Shown here: piece by piece, positions 55,517 to 64,000 of the stretch
How positions within the stretch are numbered: position 1 is the stretch's first letter
How the letters are laid out: each line of letters opens with the position of its first letter
From: Allodiplogaster sudhausi
Lineage: Eukaryota > Nematoda > Chromadorea > Rhabditida > Diplogasteridae
Direction of reading: 5' to 3'
Assembly (NCBI GenBank): GCA_945643635.1
Contig: CALZFC010000040.1
Span: 1,455,501-1,519,500 of the forward strand
Length of the DNA: 64,000 bases
Program-made: the position numbers and the translations under genes
The notes under the pieces: generated by a model
Told to the model about the DNA's origin: nothing
The model's input: only the letters and a program-made list of their open reading frames with translations
Database searches by the model: none

Positions 55517-57592
55517 ATTCTCCCTTATTTTCCTTGTCCTTTCTGAGTCTGATATTTTTTATTTGATTTTCTTCTTTAGCTTGGTGAACTCGAGGCCATC
55601 TCCATTCTCACTCTTCGTTTCTTTTTATCGCTGTCCCCTCATCTCCCTTTTCAGCCCTTTCCCTGATAAGACCTTTTTCAGTCGCGATGCAATTTGATTC
55701 TCTCGAAACCTTTCTTCCCCTCTGAGACTTTGTCCATCACTTCTATCATTGTCAATGCCACTTGCTTTTCTCGCACCCTTTTCTACTACAATCGTTGCAC
55801 ATTTGACGAATCGGTCATATACGAAACGATACAGAATTTGGCTGGCTTTAAAAAGTGCGTCTGATGGAGAGAAAGAAAAGTTAATGACATATATTAATTA
55901 CTGAGAAATGTGCAGAATATATGGCATTCCCAAATTATAACAGAGATATTCATAGGTCGAGCACTGTTGACTACGACGGGTGCATTTAGCGAGAAAGCGT
56001 TGTTCAAACATCCACTTCCTTTCTCACTCTGGCCCTCTCGGGATAAGTTCTTCTGTATACTTCTCCCTTCCTATTCTCTTCTCTGTTCATGCTCATCTTC
56101 CGCGATATCTTAGAGAAGCTCAAGGGTGCAAATGTTATTCAGTATGCAGTCCGCATGTATGTAATTGCAAGTAAACTTCTGTATTATATTGCATACATCT
56201 ATTAAAGTTTGTTTTGGCTCTGGCTGGGGCTTTCTTGGCACACTATTTGTAACCAAATTGGTAATCCTTGGAGATTTCGTGCCAAAAAAGAAATGAATCT
56301 GAATTTCATTCTTCGTCTGTAAAATGTGTTGACAACACATTCTCTCAGTGTATTCTTTGCCCTTTACTTCCTCAGTCTCCTCACTCCTCTCGCTTAAGCC
56401 GTTCTCGGCCCGCATCATTAGAACTGCAAAAAAAGAGCCGCAGAAGGGCAACAAAGAAGAGGGAGCAAGAGAAGTAAGAGAAAAAGACAGTGTGGGTTGA
56501 GAAGAAGAAATGGAAGAGAGGAAAGAAAAAAAAGTCAGGGAAAGGAAGTGTTCGCTACTGAGAAATATAGTGAGAGGAGAGACGTTCGCGCGGTCAGTAA
56601 TTGTAAGTGCAGCGTCGAACTCTGGTTTCCTACCTTTCTCAGTTTTCTGCACCAGTCTTGTACAGCGTGACTCACTAGCATTTACAGACATCTTCTAAGT
56701 AGTTGAACTGCCGCTAACTAAACAAATTATGCTTCAAAATAACAAAGTAGCGCGATCAACGTCCGCAGACTTTAAAACCTTTCAACCTACCATCAGAACC
56801 GCACGCTCTGGGAATCTCATCACTTTCATTCTTTCAACTTTAAACTTGCTATTAAAGTATGCAAAAAAGAAATTGTAAAAGGGCATGGTTAGGAAGAAAT
56901 CCGCAGCTTAGTCATCACAATACTGTGACACGCTCGTTTTACGGCCAAAGTCTACAGCACACCAAGGGAACGATGAACACCTCTAGACGTTTCCACTTTC
57001 ACAGTTCGCTCTCTTTTTGTTCCGCCGGCGCTTTTTTTCGTTCTCTCATTCCCTCTTCTCTGAAATTCTCTCTATCTCTACTCTGAATCTCCCTGACTCT
57101 TCTCTGTTAGCCCTCATTACCTGGCCGCTTGGTTGAAAACGGCCCTTTCATGGCCTTCTTCGGCCTCATTTTACGACCTCCAAGATGCAATGGATGTGAA
57201 GACATTTCGATTGCAGAGGAGTCTGCGAGAGATCACTCGATCTCTTGTTTGTTTTTCTTTATTAGCACCACACTTCTTCACCATGTTTGTGAGAAGCGTT
57301 CTTCTGGCAAGGAAGGTCCCTTTCCTTCTATCCATTTTCCAGTTCACCGAAAATATTTTTCACAATCTTTCTTTAACAAAACTACCTGATCAACAATATG
57401 TTTTTTGTCTTCGGCTTATCCCGATTCAGATCCCCGGAGGCAGTTCTTGCTATCCCAACACTCTTCTCTTCCAAACCATTCCCTGTAAATCTGTCTGTTC
57501 TCTGGGACTCTCTTCTTATGCTTCAGTCTTTGCTCCACTTGACTCGGCTGGAAAGCAGCCTCCCAGTTGATGATCCTCTTGATATCAGATGA
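54721..57592 (+). other. Possible unrecognised multi-exon gene
   Basis: Plus-strand segments with protein-like composition. 54721-54904 is Cys-rich (QLTFTCPLSFHSLDCLCNLV), with donor GTAATC. About 55718-55855 contains FSRTLFYYNRCTFDESVIYE. 55916-56113 contains HSQIITEIFIGRALLTTTG. About 57110-57318 contains FRLQRSLREITRSLVCFSLL, ending LLARK before a GT. About 57428-57592 ends LPVDDPLDIR at a TGA. Acceptors precede most. I could not establish all phases, so joining them is inference and no family is recognised. The segments between are AT-rich with a (CT)n array near 55478-55515. Confidence 0.3.
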
Positions 57593-58017
57593 GAGATCTG
57601 GATTTGGTGGCTGACTGAGCACGAGTCGTTCTTTCATACGGAGAGATTAGAACATGATTTGTGCTGTCCAAGCAGATTCAGCACGCATGAGAACATCCAC
57701 TGAAAGATTGGTTGAAAAAGATTGGCTGAACGAGTTGGTGGAGCATTGAAGACTTCCGCTTGCAAGACCCATCCTTTTCATTTCTACAATTCATTATTCA
57801 AGGTTGCATTTCCACTCGAAAGCCGCATGCGCGCACTCGTTCAAAACATGTTGGCTGTTCCAGGAGGAGTGGCAGAATAACAGGAAGGAGAGACTTGCTG
57901 GAAGTGAGAGGAGTGAGGGAGCTTTCTCGGCCGAGAAAGTCAAGTACCGCACCCTCTTCATTTTAGAACAGCTCCGTCGCATGTGCATGATCAGCTTCTC
58001 ATTTTTTTGTACTTCGG

Positions 58018-58104
<87 letters not shown>

Positions 58105-58782
58105 CCTTCTCTGTGACTCATTTCATGAGCTTCTTTCTCTCTCTCGGTCTTTCTTTTTTTCCGCACAATTTAGCTATTGCTCGCTGTCTTTGCCTCTCAA
58201 CTCATGCGTCCTTGATATCCGTTCCAGGATGCGCTCATCTCGTGAAAACGAGACCCTCGCGGAGCACTTTAAAAATCACTGTACCAGTTCTTCCTTCAGT
58301 CTAACATCAGCACACCAACGGCATTAGAAGAGGAAAAAATAGGGAGAGAGAAATAGAAAGGAAAGATAAAGTAAGAGGAAGTTCGGGCATACGGCAGGAC
58401 TAAATTAGAATGGTATGCAGAGTCGAAAAGTATCTCCTGGATGTTAGAACAACTGCATGCCACAGCTAATGTCCCTCATTTAGCTCATATTACTTGCAGA
58501 TGTTTATGTACATACATATGTATGTATATTATCTACATATTACATACATGTTTTCATATCTCGCTCGATCGCGGTAGCTCAGAGAATTGAAACAGCAAAT
58601 GCTTAGACTGAGTCTCCTAGCGAACTGATTGTGAACATGAAACGGCAAAAGATTGTTTCTGCCACTTAGATAGCATCCCTTAAATCTCAGCTATTAACTG
58701 CTTGTCTTCATTCTTTTAAAGTCCAACAACGCGAAATTAGTGAATGGAAGAGTTCGTTTAATTGAATGACTCATGGTTGCAG
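57593..58782. other. Intergenic or intronic with one exon-like stretch
   Basis: A plus-strand open stretch from about 57804 (EEWQNNRKERLAGSERSEG, then EKVKYRTLFILEQLRRMCM) looks coding, then runs into (CT)n at 58027-58112. A further short stretch near 58218-58304 after a CCAG ends in TAA. These may be upstream exons of the gene at 58783. Around 58500-58560 there is a TACATACATATGTATG palindrome-rich patch. Confidence 0.4.
58027..58112. repeat. (CT)n microsatellite
   Basis: About 85 bp of (CT)n with TTT interruptions. Confidence 0.95.
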
Positions 58783-61265
58783 GCTTCTTCTCTCGCCCGG
58801 GTCGACTCGCCCAGGCCGGGATGGAGAAGCTGGAAAGACAGATCGGGCGACTGTGGCGGACTGTTCGAGGGAAGAGCAAAGGGAGGAGGGGGGAGGGCGA
58901 GTCGCCTGAGGGGACAGCAGACCACGCCTCCCCGACCACCTCTTCCAAGCAGACCCGCTCTTCGCGGCGGCGACAGATTCGGAGAGGAGCCCCGCCCGTT
59001 GAAAAGCGGCCCGCCAGTGTTGGCGCCACGCCACGCGATTCAAAGGCAACGAAGGTTATTCCGAGTCTTCTCTCGTGAGTGTTTGAATGTGACATCTCTT
59101 GAGATGCTGGAAGCCGCGCAGTGGCGGCCAGCAAACGGCCCAACTCGCATGCTGGCGATGGAAGAAGATCTGGATGATCCCCCGCCGGTCCAGTTCGTCC
59201 TGGCTCCGGCCACTTCACAACTCCAAGATGAGCCCTTGCTTCCTGCTCGTGCTGGCAGTGCAAATCAATCAAGGGCACTCACTCCCGCCAGGAGATCTCA
59301 ATCCAGTCGCAACGTCCACAAGGCATGTTCAAGAGGATTGTAAAAACAGTGGTGAAATTCATTGTTCATGAATATGCAAAACCAATCTCATATGTACATA
59401 CATACTACATATGTGTTCCTAGCGGTCTTATCTGCAGGAGCGCGAGATGCCGTCGGCTGCTTCGACTGCCTTGGACTACGCGGATTCGATCGGCTACGAG
59501 TCGGGATATCTGTCCAATCTCGAGCTGAACTCGCCTACTCATTATCTCTCCGATGCTGCTTCCTCGTCTCCTCATGTCTCTCCTCGTGAACTTCGTTTCT
59601 CGCCCCGTGGAAACTTCTCGCAAAAGTCTATGGACGAACTCCGAGCCGGAAAAGTCTGAATTTTCACCTTTGTTCTCGCCATATTTAGTAGTATGTTCTT
59701 AGATAGAAATGTTGAGATGGCACCAATCCGCCACGACGGCGACATGTTCCGTGCAGACACTGTCGCCGCTCTCAACGGTCGCTCTTGGATGACTCAGCAT
59801 CAGTTCCTGCTACGAAATGTCATCAAAACCAAGATTATTACATGCGTCTTCGAGGTTTCTCTCTTTCTTCGCTTGTCGCGGCATCAATGGAATTCCTGAA
59901 ATGTCAACAAGAAATCTCACTCAGCTGCTTAGTCAGCCTTTCGCTTTGAACACGTCGTCAACGTATTATTGATATGTACATACATTTGCATATAAATTAA
60001 TATTAATCATCATTCTAGTTGTGGAAGCCTGGAGTTTAAAGAGTGATACAATGAGGTGTCGAACGCGGGTCTGGAGGCGATGCTGGAGGATGTGATGCAC
60101 GAGTTGACGAGATGGTTCGGAGGAGAGAAGCCGCTGCTGGCAGTGGCATGCGAGATGCAGTGGAGTGTGCCGGAGAAGAGGAGGAGCAGGAATGCTGAGT
60201 CTAAGTCAGTTCCCATCTTCTTCCTTCCGGAAGGATCTGGCTGTCGTTGCAGGCTAAAGGATGGGATTCTACTTCGGCTGCGAGAGAACAACCGCCGGCT
60301 GCTGCATCTTCGTGGAGGAGGGCGAGAACTTCCTCTTCAGTTGGCGGATGCCACCACTCACGAGAAAATCACTGCAGACAAGTGCATCAACGCACTTCAA
60401 GGTTCGCAGAATAATATATTTTACCATATTTTCGTCCTTTATAAGAAATATGCATTGATGTCTCGGATTAGCTCGGTCAGTCTATTTCTCTCCAAAGACG
60501 TCTCCATTTCCCGCCCAACGACGCTCCGCTTTCGATTGTTTTCCAATTGGATCTTTTCTTGTCTTTATCTATCTCAGCTCTCAGAGTAAGGGTCATCTCT
60601 GTCATCTATCATTCACGTTCGATCTCTCTCGGTCTTCATCGCTTTCCGTCTCATCTCTCTCTTTGTTCATGGAATCCCTTCAAATGCAAACAATCTTGTG
60701 GTTGTTGTGGCTCGCAGACAGTCTTCGGCTGTTTTCGCATGGGGATCGGGGATCTTGAAGCCCCTTTCTTTTTTTGCTTGCAATGGTCAACATTCTATAC
60801 TCACTTGCAGCACATCTTTTCTGTCATACGAAATTGGCTCGAGCTAGATATTTGTGCATTGCTTTCTAGAATTACAAAGAACAATTTCTTCCTAATGCTC
60901 TTTGAACCGACAAGACTGCAGGTGTTTATCGTCGTTGCTACCGTAACCTGTTACCGTATGTGCATGAGGAGACTCCAGAATGGCACGCTGAGTACTGGCG
61001 AGTGGACCAGGGATCGGCTGAACAGGTCATTTCTGAACAGGGCAACAAGAAAGAATGAGTATAGATATACATACATACATAGATGCTGAGTTTTGAGTAT
61101 TTTTTTTACGTGCGGACGCGAAAATGCTGTATAGGAAGAATTCTGTTGCAGGTGATGCCTCGTCCTGAGCAATTCCTCTTCGGCCAACCCGCTTCTGTCC
61201 TCGCCAAGACTTCGCTCATCGCGATTAACATGGCCGGTCTTCAGATCCGTGGAAATCCAGCCTAG
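58783..61265 (+). CDS. Unrecognised multi-exon gene (basic, Ser/Pro-rich N-terminal part), 5' end not found
   Basis: Exons with good signals and matching phases: 58783-59054 (FFSRPGRLAQAGMEKLERQ, then a basic RGKSKGRRGEG stretch), 59104-59322 (EEDLDDPPPVQFVLAPATS) with a GC donor (GCATGT), and 59438-59653 (ALDYADSIGYESGYLSNLEL, a possible phosphorylation-rich region). Later exons: about 59703-59853 (LNGRSWMTQHQFLLRNVIKT), about 60055-60205 (LEAMLEDVMHELTRWFGGEK), about 60253-60401 (DGILLRLRENNRRLLHLRGG), 60922-61025 (EETPEWHAEYWRVDQGSAEQ) and a last exon from 61153 ending in TAG 61263-61265 (LIAINMAGLQIRGNPA). The junction at 59653/59703 does not keep phase in my reading. No signal peptide or membrane helix is seen, so it is probably cytoplasmic. 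Function unknown. Confidence 0.55.
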
Positions 61266-62275
61266 ATGTTACTTCCACTAACTTTCTTGTAAATCTCACT
61301 CGTCGTTCCGTTTGCAATTAGTTTTACTAGTTTCATATATTGCTGCCATTGTATCCTTCGGTTGTATCATTTGGATAGGTTCTCATTATTACTGGCGCTA
61401 GTTTTATTATTTAAATACGCATAATTAAGCCGCATGATGCTGTAAATACGCTTCGATGTTCTTCCGTCGTTTAGCTGCCAATTTCTTCCCCCCCAACGGA
61501 ATGCCTGCGAGAGCTTCTCTCTGCTTCTCCCTCACTGCACTTGTGCTCATTCTTGAGCCCTCTCCGCTTTGAAAAGTCTTCCTCTTCTTCGATCCTCACG
61601 CGACATCGAAGTGGAGGGAGAAGTTATGCATTTCCCTTCCCAAGTCTAGAATTGCCTGAGGCGGTTTCCTGCTGTGTTTGCTTCGACTCTTTCGCACTCT
61701 GTTTTGCTGCCTGGTTCCTTTCACAGATCGTCGCGTAATCTCTCCATTCACCGCCACCTTTCAGAGTCTTCCAAGACCTTCTCTTGGCCTTACTATAAAT
61801 AAGCTTCCATCTCATAACTGGTTCTTCTCTTTTCTCGTCTACTCACATACCCAAATAATCACAGCTTCTCTGATGCCGGGAGATCCACAGCGAGTCCCCT
61901 CGCTCTTCTTTGTCATAGTTCAAGCTGATGATAATGCATGCTCCTTATCTGTGCATACTGTAATCGCATGCCGGTTTTCCTCAATTGTCATATTCTAAAT
62001 ATTGTTTGTGACAAACTCCGCATATCGTTAGAGGGTTTTCCGTGCTGCATTTTCATGTTTATCTTCGTCCGTGGTGCTATTAAAGATATGCAATATCACT
62101 TGTTCAAAACATGTTTGAAAGGAGTTTAAGGAGGGCGATCAGCGAAAATACTATAATATGCGTTCAACTGTACAAATATACCTCGAATGTAAAACGCGAT
62201 AAATGTGAGGTAAACTGTACGGAATTACAATGAATTACGGGGCCCACATACATATATAAAATGCTTTGTTATCTA
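61266..62275. other. Intergenic, no feature seen
   Basis: AT-rich unique sequence after the preceding gene's stop. Scattered open stretches are short and unremarkable. Confidence 0.6.
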
Positions 62276-62522
62276 CAGTACCGTCCAACATTGTTGGGTC
62301 CGCGATTAATAGGATTAATCCGATAATTAAATTAATTTAAATAATTCAAACTCAAATTGTGGAGCGGGGACGCATCGTCTTGTGGTTTTCTTTACAGGGA
62401 AGTGATTTTGCGGCATGGAATAAGTATTCATCAAGTTAAATTGCGAAAAATGACATCATAAATAATAAAAATGTCATAAAATGTCATAAAATGACAGAAA
62501 TCTGAAAGGGTGGCTTTTCCCC
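62276..62522 (+). repeat. Left inverted repeat of the TA element
   Basis: Includes AATTGTGGAGCGGGGACGCA and TTCATCAAGTTAAATTGCG, both found inverted in the right arm. Confidence 0.85.
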
Positions 62523-62734
62523 GCTGTTTAGCAGCAGTTTTGCATGAAAATATGATTTTTCAACATTTAGGCCTCAAAAGTCGTGTAAAAGTAAATTGAA
62601 TGCTATTATTAATTATGAAATCGTCCCACAAACACAATGAAAGCAAAATTGTAGCGGAATAATCACAAATAACAATACTCTAGTTTTTCGAGCATGCTTC
62701 TGGGATGGCCAGGCAGCGCATTGTACTAAAGACT

Positions 62735-62949
62735 GGGGAAAAACCACCCTTTCAGATTTCCGTCATTTTCGCAATTTAACTTGATGAATACTTTTTCCAT
62801 ATCGCGAAATTACTTCTCTGTAAAGAAAACGACAAGAGAATGCGTCCCCGCTCCACAATTTGAGTTTGAATTATTTAAATTAATTTAATTAATCCTATTA
62901 ATCGCATTAATCCTATTAATCGCGGACCCAACAATGTTGGACGGTACTG
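62735..62949 (-). repeat. Right inverted repeat of the TA element
   Basis: Inverse complement of the left arm without the left arm's short tandem insertion. It contains a doubled ATTAATCCTATTAATCGC unit. Confidence 0.85.
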
Positions 62950-63128
62950 TATCTTCCATGACAATTCCATGAGAGACCGTGTAAGCAAAGGATGATTTGT
63001 TCAAAATGGTTGACTGTTTCGTATATATAATAGGTGGAGAAGAAATTGCAAATAAAAATAGTATTTTAAATTTTAAACATAAATTGTCTGATTGAGTTCC
63101 CAAAGGAATACAAGAATGAAGATTGTAG

Positions 63129-63829
63129 GCGGTGGTGACCCTTCGTCGCGCCTCACTGCCCCATCCGGTGCGTGCCCATGGAGTGGCCTTTGCACTGGCC
63201 TCGCTAGGCAAGGACGAGTCCAGCACTGAAGAGAACCACGACTCAACCCTCTCCCCTCTCTCCTCTGCTCTTCTTCGCATTCGTGTTCAGAAGACGGCCA
63301 AGTCGGTGGAGATCAAGCAAAATGCACCCAAGCTGGCAAGCTTATTTCAGTCATTTTAATTCTCAAAAAAAGATGTTGAAGATGATAATAGAGAATTCCG
63401 AATTCTTTCAGAGTCGCAATCTCGTCTTCCAGCTCGAAAGCGATTCTAAAAGTGGAGAAATGGTTATTATGCTGGCAATTGAACCCCTTAAAGTCTGGCA
63501 ATGGTTTCCAAATAGTTGTGGAATAAGTGGGAGAATGTTCAGATGATCGGGCGGATTCCATTCACCGAGTCGGACAGGTCGAGCAGCGATGCTACATTTT
63601 TCAAGCTTCTTCCATCGTGTTAGAAAATTAGTGGTTACAAAATATTTCGTAAGTAGAGTAACATAAAAATTAGAGGACTTTTTAATATACCTTTTTATAT
63701 GAGCCACGTGTGCAGGTGCCAACTCAAGTAACTTACGCGTGGACTCGGCCACAGGAGACGTCTTCTTCACTGGCCAAGTATCTGAAGCACCATCTGACGA
63801 CTTCTGCGTACTTCTAACGTTTGTCTATA
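63129..63829 (+). CDS. Partial gene with cadherin-like segments
   Basis: The exon from 63129 follows a TTGTAG acceptor and reads AVVTLRRASLPHPVRAHGVA, then SALLRIRVQKTAKSVEIKQN before APK. A second exon after TTTCAG at 63412 reads SRNLVFQLESDSKSGEMVIM. A third after GTGCAG at 63716 reads NLRVDSATGDVFFTGQVSEA. The last matches the cadherin-repeat pattern in which a strand is followed by (I/V)D..TG.(I/V). The order (linker-like NAPK, strand, DxxTG) fits cadherin repeats, but no DxNDN motif is seen. Phases were not fully resolved. It is separate from the 43.8-kb cadherin unless that gene is much longer than modelled. Confidence 0.4.
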
Positions 63830-63919
63830 TGTCCTTCTTTCTGTATGTCTCCCTCCCTCCTTATCTCTCTCCCTATCTCTAATTACCTTTTCCCCTCTCC
63901 TTCTTTCTGTCTCCTTTAA

Positions 63920-64000
63920 GAGAGCCTGTCTGAGATACTCGATCATGGGGGTGCAGGGAACAAAAATATTTTTTGATTTTAATTTGCTTTACAGGGGTCA
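63920..64000 (+). mobile_element. Left end of a second TTAA element related to the one at 14805
   Basis: TTAA at 63916-63919 is followed by GAGAGCCTGTCTGAG, against GACAGCCTATCTGTA at 14805. Further in, a GGGG-rich patch leads to TTTTTTGATTTTAATTTG, against TTTTTGATTTTTAAAATTG. Both insertions lie at the end of a pyrimidine tract. The element runs off the window. Confidence 0.6.

Larger units (their letters stand above)
62276..62949. mobile_element. Non-autonomous inverted-repeat element, Tc1/mariner type
   Basis: 674 bp flanked by TA (62274-62275 and 62950-62951), with ends CAGTACCGTCC...GGACGGTACTG. The inverted repeats are long, about 62276-62522 and 62735-62949, matching with some mismatches and a roughly 35-bp insertion of repeated GTCATAAAAT units in the left arm. 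The 212-bp interior has no open frame. TA duplication plus CAGT tips is the Tc1/mariner hallmark. It needs a transposase from elsewhere. Confidence 0.85.

Overview
The window is eukaryotic nuclear DNA from an invertebrate. Genes are split into many short exons by small GT-AG introns, with a few GC-AG introns. An RFamide precursor at 36-37.7 kb carries two KSAFVRFG units and one KSSYVRFG unit, the style of nematode FMRFamide-like peptides. I infer an ecdysozoan, most likely a nematode of a lineage well away from Caenorhabditis, because acceptor sites are loose rather than the strict TTTTCAG type. That placement is inference. The DNA is full of (CT)n/(GA)n microsatellites. Translated, these give long Ser/Leu or Arg/Glu 'proteins' that are not genes.

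Layout. 0-4.8 kb: purine/pyrimidine low-complexity DNA with no secure gene. 4.8-6.5 kb (minus): the proteasome lid deubiquitinase RPN11, ten exons resolved. 6.5-14.3 kb: microsatellite-rich, with one possible small two-exon gene at 8.86-9.40 kb behind a TATA box. 14.3-19.8 kb (plus): a secreted protein with a fibronectin-III-like N-terminus. Its third intron holds a 3.1-kb DNA transposon (14805-17899) with TTAA target duplications, about 665-bp inverted repeats and a degraded transposase-like frame. 20.6-22.3 kb (minus): a small glycine-rich membrane protein. 22.3-22.5 kb: a GC-rich hairpin element. 23.7-30.7 kb (minus): cohesin subunit SMC1. 30.7-36 kb: gene-poor. 36.1-37.7 kb (plus): the RFamide precursor. 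39.5-42.5 kb (minus): an MFSD5-like major facilitator transporter. 43.8-52.2 kb (plus): a large cadherin whose introns include an 0.8-kb purine minisatellite. 52-58.3 kb: coding-looking plus-strand segments I cannot join or name. 58.8-61.3 kb (plus): an unrecognised multi-exon gene. 62.3-62.9 kb: a Tc1/mariner-type inverted-repeat element. 63.1-63.8 kb: part of what may be a second cadherin-like gene. From 63.92 kb to the edge: the start of a second element resembling the one at 14.8 kb.

The genes do not form a pathway. Housekeeping genes (RPN11, SMC1, MFSD5) lie beside cell-surface, secreted and neuropeptide genes. The best candidate for something undescribed is the TTAA transposon. It has a Pol III B-box-like motif inside its terminal repeats and a relative at the right edge. 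A second genome-wide pattern is that microsatellite strand usually matches gene strand: the pyrimidine strand tends to be the sense strand and often forms the polypyrimidine tract of a splice acceptor.
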